Positions 27,428 to 37,546 of a DNA stretch of 64,000 bases are shown one piece after another. How positions within the stretch are numbered: position 1 is the first letter of the stretch; each line of letters opens with the position of its first letter. A program made the translations under genes and the position numbers. Below the pieces are notes generated by a model. That model saw only the letters and a list, made by a program, of their open reading frames with translations, was not told where the DNA came from and made no database searches. Origin of the DNA: Gammaproteobacteria bacterium (lineage in GTDB: Bacteria; Pseudomonadota; Gammaproteobacteria; Steroidobacterales; Steroidobacteraceae); contig SCUD01000140.1 of assembly GCA_004297335.1 (NCBI GenBank), forward strand, positions 1 to 64,000, read 5' to 3'.

Positions 27428-28747
27428 ATGCAGCTCGTACACCTGGCGTCCCGTCTCTACGGGACGCCGCTTCTCATTGCGCGTTCGAAACTGGATGTGA
27501 TCCTGTCCGTTCTCGGCCCACGCATCGGACTGCCCGAGATCGATACCGCCGTCCGGCTTCCCACCCCGAAGGCTGGAAATTCGATCGGGCAGCCCGGCAT
27601 CGCGATCATCCCGGTACACGGCACGCTGGTACGACGGGCGATCGGCTTGGAGGCGGCATCAGGCCTGACCTCCTATGGCGAAATCGCTGCACGCTTCGAC
27701 ACGGCGCTGGCGGACCCACAAGTCAGCGGCATCCTGCTCGACCTCGATTCGCCCGGTGGCGAAGCGGGTGGCGTGTTTGAGCTGGCCGCGCGGATTCGTG
27801 CCGCGAACGACATCAAGCCGGTCTGGGCGCACGCCAACGACTCAGCGTATTCGGCCGCTTACGCCATCGCAGCTGCCGCCTCGCGCCTGACCCTTTCCCA
27901 GACCGCCGGGGTGGGCTCCATCGGTGTCATTGCGCTGCACGTCGACCAGTCCATCAAGGATGCAAAGGATGGCATCGCCTTCACGGCGATCTATGCCGGC
28001 CACCACAAGAACGACTTTTCGCCCCATGCACCGCTGTCGCCACAGGCGGCTTCCACGCTGCAGACGGAGGTCGATCGGCTGTACGGAATCTTCGTCAGCC
28101 AAGTCGCGCAGATGCGCGGCCTGGACAGCGACGCCGTGCGGGCGACCGAAGCCGGCTTGCTGTTCGGGGAGGCTGCTGTGACGGCAGGCCTGGCTGACGC
28201 CGTGGCCAGTCTCGATCAGGTCTTGGTCGAGTTTTCCAACGCGCTGGGCGCACAGCGCCGTCTGGCGACACCCAGTGCAGGCACGGCCAAGCGCGGCCCA
28301 CTCGCCCGCGCCTCTCCCGCGTCACCGAAAGCCAGCACGCAGATTTCCAGCCATCAACACTCTCATTTGGAGCAGAACATGACAGATCAAGAACAGCAGA
28401 ACCCTCTGGACGACCCCGATCCGGAGACCACGCCGGACCCGGCAGATACCCCAGCGCCAGAACCTGCAGCACCGCCCGTGGCCGCATCGATCGCTGGAGC
28501 GCCCACCAACGGTCGGATCGAGGCACAAGCCATCGCCGAGATCTGCCTGATCGCAGGCACGCCGCAGCGCACGGCGGAATTCCTTGCCTCCGGCATGACC
28601 GAGTCCCAAGTCCGCCGGGCGCTGCTCGAGGCTCGGGCCGAACAGCCGGAGATTGCCTCGCGCATCACCGCCGATGCCGGAACCACTGTGCGACCGGAGA
28701 GCAGCCCGGTCGTTGCCGCCGTCAAGAAACTCGCCACGAAGGAGTAA
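27428..28747 (+). CDS. S49 family head maturation protease
   Basis: 'GILLDLDSPGGEAGGVFELAARI' and 'GVGSIGVIALHVDQS'; SppA-like fold. Confidence 0.92.
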   Translation: MQLVHLASRLYGTPLLIARSKLDVILSVLGPRIGLPEIDTAVRLPTPKAGNSIGQPGIAIIPVHGTLVRRAIGLEAASGLTSYGEIAARFDTALADPQVSGILLDLDSPGGEAGGVFELAARIRAANDIKPVWAHANDSAYSAAYAIAAAASRLTLSQTAGVGSIGVIALHVDQSIKDAKDGIAFTAIYAGHHKNDFSPHAPLSPQAASTLQTEVDRLYGIFVSQVAQMRGLDSDAVRATEAGLLFGEAAVTAGLADAVASLDQVLVEFSNALGAQRRLATPSAGTAKRGPLARASPASPKASTQISSHQHSHLEQNMTDQEQQNPLDDPDPETTPDPADTPAPEPAAPPVAASIAGAPTNGRIEAQAIAEICLIAGTPQRTAEFLASGMTESQVRRALLEARAEQPEIASRITADAGTTVRPESSPVVAAVKKLATKE

Positions 28748-28750
28748 GCC

Positions 28751-29128
28751 ATGCCTGCCATTCAGGAAACCAACAACCTCGGTGATCTCCTCAAGTACGA
28801 GGCACCGAATCTGTATTCACGCGACCTGGCCACGATCGCTGCCGGCCAGAACCTACTGCTCGGCGCCATCGTCGGCCGCGACAGTACGACCGGCAAGCTG
28901 AAAGCGCTCGACCCGACCGCCACGGATGGCACCGAGAGCGCCGTCGGCGTACTCGCCACCGACGTGGACGCGACCCTGATCGACCGCGAGGACGCGTTGC
29001 TAATCACCCGCCACGCCATCGTCGCCAGCCACGCGCTGGTCTGGCCTGTCGCCGCCACTCCCACCGAGAAAACCACCGCGATCGCTCAGCTCGAAGCGCG
29101 TGGCGTCCTCGTCCGAACCGCCGCCTGA
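28751..29128 (+). CDS. Head decoration protein (lambda D-like)
   Basis: 125 aa between protease and major capsid; 'LGAIVGRDSTTGKLKALDP'. Confidence 0.88.
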   Translation: MPAIQETNNLGDLLKYEAPNLYSRDLATIAAGQNLLLGAIVGRDSTTGKLKALDPTATDGTESAVGVLATDVDATLIDREDALLITRHAIVASHALVWPVAATPTEKTTAIAQLEARGVLVRTAA

Positions 29129-29143
29129 TTTAGGAGACACACC

Positions 29144-30145
29144 ATGCAGAACCCATTCACCAATCCCGCGTTCTCGATGGCGGCGCTCACGGCGGCCATC
29201 AACATTCTCCCCAACCGCTATGGCCGCATCGAGGATCTCGGCCTGATGCCGGCCAAACCGGTGCGCCAGCGCCAGGTCATCGTCGAGGAGATGAACGGCG
29301 TGCTCAACCTGCTGCCCACCCTGCCGCCGGGTGCCCCGGGCACGGTCGGTGTGCGCGGCAAGCGCACCCTGCGTTCGTTCGTGATCCCGCATATCCCGCA
29401 CGACGATGTCGTCCTGCCGGAGGAGGTTCAGGGCATCCGCGCCTTCGGCTCGGAGACCGAGATGGAAGCCGTCGCCGGTGTCATCGCGCGCCACCTAGAG
29501 ACCATGCGCAACAAACACGCGATCACGCTGGAGCACCTGCGCATGGGCGCGCTCAAGGGCGTCATCCTGGATGCCGATGGCTCGGTGCTCTACGACCTGT
29601 TCGACGAGTTCGACATCACGCCACAGACCATCGCCTACGACCTCGGCAATGCCGGTACCAATGTGAAGGCGAAATGCCTCGCGACCCTGGCCGCGATCGA
29701 GGACAACCTCAAAGGCGAATTCATGGTCGGTGTGCACTGTCTGTGCTCGCCCGAGTTCTTCACCGCACTGACCGGCCATGCCAAGGTCGAGAAGGCCTTC
29801 GAGAACTGGCAACAGGGCGCCATTCTGATCAACGACGTCCGCCGTGGCTTCACCTACGCCGGCATCACCTTCGAGGAGTATCGCGGACAGGCGACCGATC
29901 CCACGGGCACCACTCGTCGCTTCATCGCGGCTGGCGAGGCTCACGCCTTCCCGCTCGGTACCGTCGATACCTTCGGCACCTACTTCGCCCCGGCCGACTT
30001 CAACGAGACGGTCAACACCATCGGGCAGACGCTCTACGCGAAGCAGGAGCCGCGCAAGTTCGATCGCGGTACCGACTTGCATACCCAGTCCAACCCGCTG
30101 CCCATGTGCCACCGCCCGGGTGTGCTCGTGAAGTTGACGGTGTGA
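29144..30145 (+). CDS. Major capsid protein E family
   Basis: 333 aa; 'TLRSFVIPHIPHDDVVLPEEVQGIRAFGSE' and context. Confidence 0.93.
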   Translation: MQNPFTNPAFSMAALTAAINILPNRYGRIEDLGLMPAKPVRQRQVIVEEMNGVLNLLPTLPPGAPGTVGVRGKRTLRSFVIPHIPHDDVVLPEEVQGIRAFGSETEMEAVAGVIARHLETMRNKHAITLEHLRMGALKGVILDADGSVLYDLFDEFDITPQTIAYDLGNAGTNVKAKCLATLAAIEDNLKGEFMVGVHCLCSPEFFTALTGHAKVEKAFENWQQGAILINDVRRGFTYAGITFEEYRGQATDPTGTTRRFIAAGEAHAFPLGTVDTFGTYFAPADFNETVNTIGQTLYAKQEPRKFDRGTDLHTQSNPLPMCHRPGVLVKLTV

Positions 30146-30429
30146 TGGTGCGCGTCGAGGAGTTCTACGAAGCCGCCGCCAGAACCGGACTGCTGGTGGA
30201 TGCGGAGATCGATGGCAACACCATTGCCGTCGATTTCCGCTCCCCGGACGAGGCCGTACTCGACGGGCTGGTCCTCTCATCCGACTACACGATCCGCTTT
30301 CCGGCCTCGGCACTGCCGAGCCTGGCGGCAGGAGACGCCGTGTCCATCGGTGGCAATAACTACCGCGTCCGCGATATCCGCAGCATCGGCGACGGCTCCG
30401 AGCGGCGCGCCGATCTCTCCCGCATCTAG
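30145..30429 (+). CDS. Head-tail connector-like protein
   Basis: Start trimmed to the ATG at 30145; position after the capsid gene. Confidence 0.68.
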   Translation: MVRVEEFYEAAARTGLLVDAEIDGNTIAVDFRSPDEAVLDGLVLSSDYTIRFPASALPSLAAGDAVSIGGNNYRVRDIRSIGDGSERRADLSRI

Positions 30430-30441
30430 GAACTGCAAGAC

Positions 30442-30867
30442 ATGAACTCCATCCGCGAGCGCCTCTTACGGGAGGTTGTCGCACGCCTGACGTCTGCGGT
30501 AGCGCCTGTCCCGGTTCTACGGTTTCCGACTGTGCCGGTCACACGCGACGCGAGCCCCGCTCTGTTGGTGTTTGCTGAGGGCGACAGCATCACCGCGCAT
30601 GCCAACAGCCTCGTCGACCGGCTCCTGATGTTGCGTCTTGTTGTTGTAGCGCGTGGCGACGATGCCTTCGACCAAGCGGACCTGGCAGTCGTCGCCGCCC
30701 ACGCTGCCCTGATGAGCGACGCCAACCTGGGCGGTCTTGCCCTGGCGCTGCGCGAAGTCGATTGCGAGTGGGACCCGGAGAACGCCGACGCCGGAGCCGT
30801 GGCACTGCCCGCCCGCTATGAGATCCGCTACCGCACCCACGCACTTGATCTGACCCGAACTGGATAA
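30442..30867 (+). CDS. Tail completion/minor tail protein (putative)
   Basis: 141 aa in the head-tail connector block. Confidence 0.6.
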   Translation: MNSIRERLLREVVARLTSAVAPVPVLRFPTVPVTRDASPALLVFAEGDSITAHANSLVDRLLMLRLVVVARGDDAFDQADLAVVAAHAALMSDANLGGLALALREVDCEWDPENADAGAVALPARYEIRYRTHALDLTRTG

Positions 30868-30873
30868 CCTGAC

Positions 30874-31053
30874 ATGAACATCGAACTACTGAAACCCCAT
30901 TCCCATGCCGGCGTCATCTTCGCGCCGGGCGATCTGCTCGACCTCGACGAGGCCACTGCACGCTGGCTGATCGACGCCGGCGTCGCCAAAGCCACCGACG
31001 GACTTGATGAGCCGATCGGCAAACCTCAACCCACTGCACGCAAGGGAGACTGA
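30874..31053 (+). CDS. Small conserved phage protein (DUF7210-like, 59 aa)
   Basis: MNIELLKPHSHAGVIFAPGDLLDLDEATARWLIDAGVA; below the cutoff of the supplied ORF list. Confidence 0.7.
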   Translation: MNIELLKPHSHAGVIFAPGDLLDLDEATARWLIDAGVAKATDGLDEPIGKPQPTARKGD

Positions 31054-31055
31054 CC

Positions 31056-31808
31056 ATGCCTTACTTTTCTGGACAAGGGCGCGTTTACATCGGCGCCCGC
31101 GACCTCACCGGCAAGCCCCTGGGCTTGAACTACGTGGGCAATGTGCCCGAGCTAAAGGTCTCCCTCTCGGTGGAAACGCTGGAACACCAGGAGTCCACCA
31201 GCGGGCAGCGTCTGACCGACCTGCAGCTGATCAAGACCAAGAAGGGCGAGTTCGCTTGCACGCTGGAAGAACTGATCGCGGTGAACCTGGGCCTTGCGCT
31301 GTACGGCACCACCACCGACCAGGTCAGCGGCACGGTCACCGCCGAGGTGCTGCCCAATCCCGTCACGCTGGGCAGTCTCTACCTGCTGGCCAAGCAGAAC
31401 GTCTCGACAGTCGTGGTCAGGGATTCCACGGTCACTCCCAAGACGCTTCCAGCAGGTCAGTACACCCTCAACGCCAAGCACGGTTCGCTGGCGATCAACG
31501 ACAAGACCACCGGCGGCCCCTACGTGGAGCCGTTCAAGGTGGACTACGCCTACGGCGCGGCGCAGAGCACTGCGATGTTCACCCAGCCGCTACCCGAACG
31601 CTGGGTGCGTTTCGAAGGGCTGAACACGGCTGATGGCAACCGCGAAGTCGTGATCGACCTCTACCGTGTGGCGATCAATCCGGCCAAAGAGCTATCGGTC
31701 ATCACCGACGAACTGCTCAAGTTCGAGCTGTCTGGACAGGTGCTGGCTGACACGCTGAAGCCTGCCGCCGGTGATCTTGGCCAGTTCGGCCGCATCGTGT
31801 TGCTGTGA
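31056..31808 (+). CDS. Tail tube protein (putative)
   Basis: 250 aa; position before the tail assembly and tape measure genes. Confidence 0.75.
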   Translation: MPYFSGQGRVYIGARDLTGKPLGLNYVGNVPELKVSLSVETLEHQESTSGQRLTDLQLIKTKKGEFACTLEELIAVNLGLALYGTTTDQVSGTVTAEVLPNPVTLGSLYLLAKQNVSTVVVRDSTVTPKTLPAGQYTLNAKHGSLAINDKTTGGPYVEPFKVDYAYGAAQSTAMFTQPLPERWVRFEGLNTADGNREVVIDLYRVAINPAKELSVITDELLKFELSGQVLADTLKPAAGDLGQFGRIVLL

Positions 31809-31816
31809 GGTAAGAA

Positions 31817-32215
31817 ATGAACGACTTCGATGCATTTCCTCCCACCGCGCTGTCCTTGGAGATCGCGGGGGCCGAGCTGGCGATCACTCCCATCCGCGTC
31901 GGCGAGATCCCAGCGCTGCTCGCTGCGGTCCGACCCTTCGCTCACCGATTGGTCGGTGCTGATCCGGACTGGCTGGGGCTGCTGGCAGACCACGGTGACG
32001 CGCTGATCACTGCCATCGCCGTAGCCTCACGTCGCCCCCAAGAGTGGGTCGCAGGGCTGGCGATGGATGACGCCATTCGGCTGGCCGCCGCCTTGTTTGA
32101 GGTGAATGCGGATTTTTTCGTGCAGCGGGTGGTGCCGACGATCCAGCACGCCGCCGCCCGGATCAACGCACAAATGAGCGGCCCCTTGGCTGGGCTCACG
32201 CCATCCACCGTTTGA
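31817..32215 (+). CDS. Tail assembly protein (gpG-like position)
   Basis: 132 aa upstream of the tape measure gene. Confidence 0.62.
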   Translation: MNDFDAFPPTALSLEIAGAELAITPIRVGEIPALLAAVRPFAHRLVGADPDWLGLLADHGDALITAIAVASRRPQEWVAGLAMDDAIRLAAALFEVNADFFVQRVVPTIQHAAARINAQMSGPLAGLTPSTV

Positions 32216-32403
32216 TCCATGCCGGACACCGGCTCCCGGATGTCATGGACTACACGCTCGCGCAGATGACGGCATTTCTCGATGCCGAAATGCATCGTGA
32301 TCGTGAGCACGCCAGTCTCCTTCTGGGTGTAACGGCCGTTGCCTGCCAAGGCGACAAGCGATCCATCGAGCGACTACAGCGGGAGCTCGATCGTGAAGAT
32401 TGA
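32212..32403 (+). CDS. Tail assembly protein (gpGT-like position); true start uncertain (TTG 32212 or ATG 32245)
   Basis: 'MDYTLAQMTAFLDAEMHRD' resembles GpGT T-regions; overlaps the previous ORF by 4 nt. Confidence 0.5.
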   Translation: MIHAGHRLPDVMDYTLAQMTAFLDAEMHRDREHASLLLGVTAVACQGDKRSIERLQRELDRED

Positions 32404-33034
32404 TCTGACCACCGCCGGACTGTTCGACGCACGGCAATTCAGTGCCTGGTCCACCGCGCGCCGTGACGCCATCCGAGCGGCGCTGAAGCGCGGCATGCAA
32501 GCGGGTGGGCGCGAAGTACGCGACGCGGCACGTTCGCAGATGCGCAGCGCCTTCAATGTCAAGCGCAGCAGCTTCGTCTCTTCGATGCAGGCAAAGGTGC
32601 TGGACAAGAGGACGGACCGCCTGCCGGCTTTACTGGTTGGCAGCAAGATCCCCTGGCTCGGCCTGCATGAAAAGGGCGGCACTGTCTCGGGGAATTTTCT
32701 GATCCCACTGCTTCCAGGGAGGATCGGTCCCAAGCGCTTCAAAGCCGTGGTCGATGGCTTGCTGCGATCAGGCAACGCCTTCTTCGTCGAGAAGAACGGC
32801 AAGGTCATCTTGATGGCCGAGAACATCCGCGAGAACGCCTCCCAAATCACCCGCTTCAAGCGAGCCGAGCGCGCTCGCACCGGAGCCAAACAAATCAAAC
32901 GCGGCCAGGAGATTCCGATCGCCGTGCTGGTCAAGTCCGTCTCCCTCAAGCGGCGACTGGATTTGACCGGGTCTGTGCAGCGGTCCTTACCGCGTCTGGC
33001 GAGCGCAATTCAGAAAGAACTGGCAAAACCCTGA
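32393..33034 (+). CDS. Phage tail protein (DUF6441-like)
   Basis: GTG start at 32393; 'SWTARRDAIRAALKRGMQAGGREVRDAARSQM'-type; precedes the tape measure gene. Confidence 0.65.
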   Translation: MKIDLTTAGLFDARQFSAWSTARRDAIRAALKRGMQAGGREVRDAARSQMRSAFNVKRSSFVSSMQAKVLDKRTDRLPALLVGSKIPWLGLHEKGGTVSGNFLIPLLPGRIGPKRFKAVVDGLLRSGNAFFVEKNGKVILMAENIRENASQITRFKRAERARTGAKQIKRGQEIPIAVLVKSVSLKRRLDLTGSVQRSLPRLASAIQKELAKP

Positions 33035-35718
33035 TGGCCAATAACCGTGCACAACTGCTGATCACCGCCGTTGATCAGACCCGTGGCGCCTTCGATTCGA
33101 TCAAGCGAAATCTTGGCGATCTGGGCAATGCGGCGCGATCCATCAACGGACTGCTCGGCACGCTCGGTCTGGCTGTCTCTGCGGCCGGGCTCGGCGCGAT
33201 GGTCAAGGCCTCGCTCGACTCGGCGGATTCGCTGTCGAAACTTTCGCAGCGGGTCGGCATCACTGTCGAGTCACTCTCGACCCTGATCCCGGTTGCGGAT
33301 CTGGCCGGCGTCTCGGGAGAGAAGTTCGAAGGTGGCCTGCGCAAGCTCGCGACCCGGATGCTCGATGCTGCGACTGGATCGGACGAAGCGGCACGCGGAT
33401 TCGCAGCGGTCGGCGTCGCCATCCAGAACCAGGACGGAACGCTGCGCGCCACCGACCAGGTCTTGCTCGACCTGGCCGACCGCTTCAAGGCGATGCCGGA
33501 TGGTGCCGAAAAGACCGCGCTTGCGGTGGATCTGTTCGGCAAATCGGGCGCCGACCTCATCCCGTTCCTCAATCAGGGGCGTGATGGCGTCGAGGCGCTC
33601 ACGACGGAGTTGCAAGCGTTAGGCGTGCAGATTGGTGGCGACACAGCTGCCCAGGCCGAGGTCTTCAACGACTCGCTCGCCAAGGTGCGTCTGGCGATCA
33701 CGAGCATTGGCAATCGCGTGATCGAGGCCTTCCTGCCAGCCATGAACGACATGGCGAACGGGATGGTGGAGTCGGCGAAACAAGGTGGCTCGCTGCGCGC
33801 GGTCCTGGACGGCGTAGTACTGGTTCTCAAAACCCTGGCGCTGGGTGCAGCGACCGTAGGTAAGGCATTTGTGGCGCTGGGTGAAGCGATCGGCGCTGGC
33901 ATGGCGGCTGCCGTCGAGGCGCTATCTGGCAACGTGTCCGGTGCCAAAGCCATCATCTCGGAACTCAAGGGCAGTCTGGTCCAGCGTCTGGATGAACTCG
34001 CCAATTTCCGCGACAGCCTGTTCGATCCGAAGCCAATTGAGGTGCGAGCTCCGGCGATCGTTGCCGATCCCACCTTGATCGATCGACTGCGCACACCGGG
34101 ACGAGCCACCGGTGACAACGGAACCGCAAGATTGGCGCTCGCCAAGGCTCAGGCCGATGCCGAGCTGAAACTGCTCAAGGATGCGCTGGATCGGCAGTCG
34201 CGCAACCTGGATGAAGCACTCGATGGGCGGCTGATCTCGCTGGCGGACTATTACGCCGCCAAGACCGCCCTGGAAACGCGCGAGATCGATGCCGAGATAG
34301 CCCGCACGCAGACCTTGTTGGCCGAGCAACGGCGTATCGCCACAGGATCTGACGAGGGTGCGCGGCTCAAGACCCGAGCCGAGGTGGCCAAGATCGAGGC
34401 CGACCTCATCGTGCTCAACAACAAACGGGCTGATGTCGAGGTCGCCAACGCACGCAAGGCGGCCTATGCCGAACGCGAACTGGCCGACGCGCTGACACAG
34501 GCCCGCGAGGAACTGGCGCAGATCACAGGCCAATCTAGTGCCACCGATCGTCAAGCCGCGATCGAGCGAGGCTACCGGGATCTCAAGGCTCGACTCCTGG
34601 CCGAGAACGACGCCGACGGCGTATCGCTCATCGATCGGCTGATCAACGTGAAAGCGGCGCAAGCCAACCTTGCCGCATTGGAAGCCGAGTGGAGGCTGGC
34701 AACCGAGCGCCTGCGGAATGCGCAGGAAGCTATTCAGACCCAGCAGCAGGCGGGATTACTGACTGAAGTCCAGGCCCGTCAACAGATCGTCGCACTGCAG
34801 CGGCAATCAGCCGCCGAGATGGAACGGCTGCTACCGACCATGCAGCAAGCAGCGCAAGCCATTGGTCCCGATGTGGCCGTTCGGGTACAGGCATGGCGCA
34901 ACGAGCTGGAGCGCACGAAGCTGGTCGTCGATGAAATGGCGCCGCTATGGAACCGCATCGGCGAAAGCTTTGGCGGTGCGCTCAACGGAATGATCACCGG
35001 CGCGCAAACGTGGCGCAGCGCCCTGGCCAATATTTTTCAGCAAGTAGCTGACGCCTTCTTGCAGCAGATCGTGATCCAGCCCTTCCAGCAGTGGATCGCG
35101 ATGCAGGCGCGGATGCTGGCTATCAAGCTGGGCTTCGTGCAGCAGGAACAGGCGCTGGATGCAGCGGCCAGCGCCACGACCGTGGCGCAGAAATCAGCGG
35201 AGACCACCGCCGTGGTCTCGATGGATGCCGCCAAGGCAGGTGCCGGTGCGGCGGCTTCACAAGCCTCCATCCCCTATGTGGGGCCGGCGCTTGCGGTGGC
35301 GGCGATGGTCGCCATGGTCGCGGCGGTGATGGGGCTGCTGGGCAACGCGAAGAAATTCGCCACGGGTGGATTGGTGACCGGTCCCGGCACCGCGACCTCG
35401 GATTCGATCCCGGCGCGCTTGTCAGCCGGCGAGTTCGTCATGAATGCCGCTGCGGTGAAACGGGTCGGCGTGGAATTTCTGCAGTCCATCAACGGCCTGT
35501 CATCCGGGCCGCGCGTCACGGGCCACGGGCTGGCCTTCGCCGCTGGCGGTCTGGTGCCGGAGGCGCCACCTCAGCAGGCGCAAGGGCAAGCGGTGCGCAT
35601 CGTCAACGTCATCGACCCGGCGATGGCCGCCGACTACCTGAATTCGTCCTCGGGCGAGAAAACCATTCTCAACATTCTGCAACGCAACGCGGGCGCGGTG
35701 CGGCAGGTGCTGAGCTGA
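33034..35718 (+). CDS. Tail tape measure protein
   Basis: 894 aa, coiled-coil, 'FATGGLVTGPGTATSDSIPARLSAGEFVMNAAAVKRVG' C-terminal motif. Confidence 0.93.
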   Translation: MANNRAQLLITAVDQTRGAFDSIKRNLGDLGNAARSINGLLGTLGLAVSAAGLGAMVKASLDSADSLSKLSQRVGITVESLSTLIPVADLAGVSGEKFEGGLRKLATRMLDAATGSDEAARGFAAVGVAIQNQDGTLRATDQVLLDLADRFKAMPDGAEKTALAVDLFGKSGADLIPFLNQGRDGVEALTTELQALGVQIGGDTAAQAEVFNDSLAKVRLAITSIGNRVIEAFLPAMNDMANGMVESAKQGGSLRAVLDGVVLVLKTLALGAATVGKAFVALGEAIGAGMAAAVEALSGNVSGAKAIISELKGSLVQRLDELANFRDSLFDPKPIEVRAPAIVADPTLIDRLRTPGRATGDNGTARLALAKAQADAELKLLKDALDRQSRNLDEALDGRLISLADYYAAKTALETREIDAEIARTQTLLAEQRRIATGSDEGARLKTRAEVAKIEADLIVLNNKRADVEVANARKAAYAERELADALTQAREELAQITGQSSATDRQAAIERGYRDLKARLLAENDADGVSLIDRLINVKAAQANLAALEAEWRLATERLRNAQEAIQTQQQAGLLTEVQARQQIVALQRQSAAEMERLLPTMQQAAQAIGPDVAVRVQAWRNELERTKLVVDEMAPLWNRIGESFGGALNGMITGAQTWRSALANIFQQVADAFLQQIVIQPFQQWIAMQARMLAIKLGFVQQEQALDAAASATTVAQKSAETTAVVSMDAAKAGAGAAASQASIPYVGPALAVAAMVAMVAAVMGLLGNAKKFATGGLVTGPGTATSDSIPARLSAGEFVMNAAAVKRVGVEFLQSINGLSSGPRVTGHGLAFAAGGLVPEAPPQQAQGQAVRIVNVIDPAMAADYLNSSSGEKTILNILQRNAGAVRQVLS

Positions 35719-35750
35719 CCGAAACACCGTATCCAGTAAGGACCACACAC

Positions 35751-36581
35751 ATGACGGCCTATGTCGGCTTCGTCGACAACTCGACGATGCTCGCCCACCA
35801 CAAGATGCTCGAAACGATTCGGGATGTCTGTCTGGCCGAGGGTTGGACCATCCTCCGGTACGACACTGCCATCACGAACCGTGAACTGTTGATGATGGCG
35901 CCCGGGCTATCCGGTACCGAGCAGATTTTCTGCGGGGTCTTCTGCTACCAGGACAGCAACGCGGACTACTACAACTTGGCGGTGGCGACCATGAAGGGCT
36001 ATGTCGTCGCCAACTCGTTCCTGACCCAGCCGGGCATCTCGCCGGTGCTCGGTGTGCCCGCCCACAACCAACGCATCGACTACTGGCTCTCGGTGAATGG
36101 ACAGCGGCTGAATGTGGCGATGAAGGTCGGCACACCGGTCTACGAATCCTTCGGGATCGGCAAGTTCTTCCCCTACGCATCGCCAGGCCAATATCCCCAG
36201 CCATTATTCGCGGCTGGAATGCTGACCAGCGCGTCCGCCACGCGCTATTCCGAAACGACCCACACGATGCCGTGGAAAGGTAATCGCAACAACCTGCGGA
36301 TGCATTTCAACGACGGCACCTGGAAAGCCCCGCTCACCACACCCTGGGGCCAATCGACGATGGCCAACGCCTGTCGCCCGGCAGAGAGCACCTACGCACT
36401 CTACCCGGTGATGCTCTACGACTCCGCAAACATCTACGGCGCACTGGACGGGATCTACCACATCACGGGGTTCGACAACGTCGTCGAAAACACGCTCGTT
36501 ATCGACGGCAAGGACTACGTCGTCATCCAGGACGTCAGCCGCACCTCGTTTGGCGACTACATCGCACTGGAGCTTTCCTGA
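35751..36581 (+). CDS. Phage structural protein (tail region, hypothetical)
   Basis: ATG at 35751; located between the tape measure and tail tip genes. Confidence 0.68.
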   Translation: MTAYVGFVDNSTMLAHHKMLETIRDVCLAEGWTILRYDTAITNRELLMMAPGLSGTEQIFCGVFCYQDSNADYYNLAVATMKGYVVANSFLTQPGISPVLGVPAHNQRIDYWLSVNGQRLNVAMKVGTPVYESFGIGKFFPYASPGQYPQPLFAAGMLTSASATRYSETTHTMPWKGNRNNLRMHFNDGTWKAPLTTPWGQSTMANACRPAESTYALYPVMLYDSANIYGALDGIYHITGFDNVVENTLVIDGKDYVVIQDVSRTSFGDYIALELS

Positions 36582-37513
36582 TGCCCTACGTCACCGGGCT
36601 GGCCAACAGCGCCAGCGATCTGCTCAATGCCGTGGTCACCGCCGGGACCGACAACGGCTGGTCCTGGGACTCGACCAACAGCATGCTCTACAAGGGTGAC
36701 ATCTACGGTCGTATCACTGTCAGCGGCCTCAACCTCTTGGTACAGGCGGCGCTTGGCTACTCCGGCGCCACGCTGGTCACGCCGGCGGCCAAGCTGGTCG
36801 GCATCACCAACCGGCTCGGGCAAGCCGGCAACACGCTGCTGAGCTACCCAGTGACCTACCACATCTTCGTGCACACGGCCCCGGACGACATCATCGTGGC
36901 CGTGAACTACCAAGTGATGTGGTGGCAGTGGCTGTCGCTCGGCCAGGCGCGTGGCTTTGGCGTGCTGGGCAATGCTGTGTGGCACTGGGGCACGGCGACG
37001 TCGGATATCAGTACCGGAGCCGGTGTGGCGATCGACTCCAACGGCAGCACTGGCAGTGGAGGCGGCAACACCTCCGGCGCACCGTTCTGGCAGTCCAACG
37101 ACACCACCGGCGTCCAGAACAGTTCGATCTACCTGAACTTCAACGGCTTCGGCTGGTGGAACAATCCGGTGGGCGTTTCCACGGCAAATCCGAATAACGC
37201 TCGCGCCACCATCGCGGTCCCCACGCTGCTGCTGACCCAACCCAACACATGGAACGGGGAAGCCGTGCTGACGCGCATCCACATCATGGCGTCACAGCCC
37301 TCCAGCTTCTGGTCGCACGTCGCGGAACTGCCGCATCTGCGGATGACCCGTAACGACAACATCGATGACGGCCAGATCCTGACGCTCGGCTCCGAGCGCT
37401 GGTTCATCGCCCCGGTGTATCGCAAGAACACCGCGAGCCGCGCCGCGTCGCCGTACAACGGCGCGACCCACTCCGGGACGATCGCGATGGCTGTGCGTTA
37501 CGACGGCCCCTGA
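36581..37513 (+). CDS. Phage structural protein (hypothetical)
   Basis: 310 aa; start overlaps the upstream stop. Confidence 0.68.
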   Translation: MPYVTGLANSASDLLNAVVTAGTDNGWSWDSTNSMLYKGDIYGRITVSGLNLLVQAALGYSGATLVTPAAKLVGITNRLGQAGNTLLSYPVTYHIFVHTAPDDIIVAVNYQVMWWQWLSLGQARGFGVLGNAVWHWGTATSDISTGAGVAIDSNGSTGSGGGNTSGAPFWQSNDTTGVQNSSIYLNFNGFGWWNNPVGVSTANPNNARATIAVPTLLLTQPNTWNGEAVLTRIHIMASQPSSFWSHVAELPHLRMTRNDNIDDGQILTLGSERWFIAPVYRKNTASRAASPYNGATHSGTIAMAVRYDGP

Positions 37514-37546
37514 TCTACCCACGTTACCTTAATCGAGAGCTTTGAC

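Noticed and set aside
31817-32403. Programmed frameshift between gpG/gpGT-like tail genes
   Set aside because: I could not find a convincing slippery heptamer in the overlap; simple TTGA coupling or an internal ATG (32245) is equally possible.
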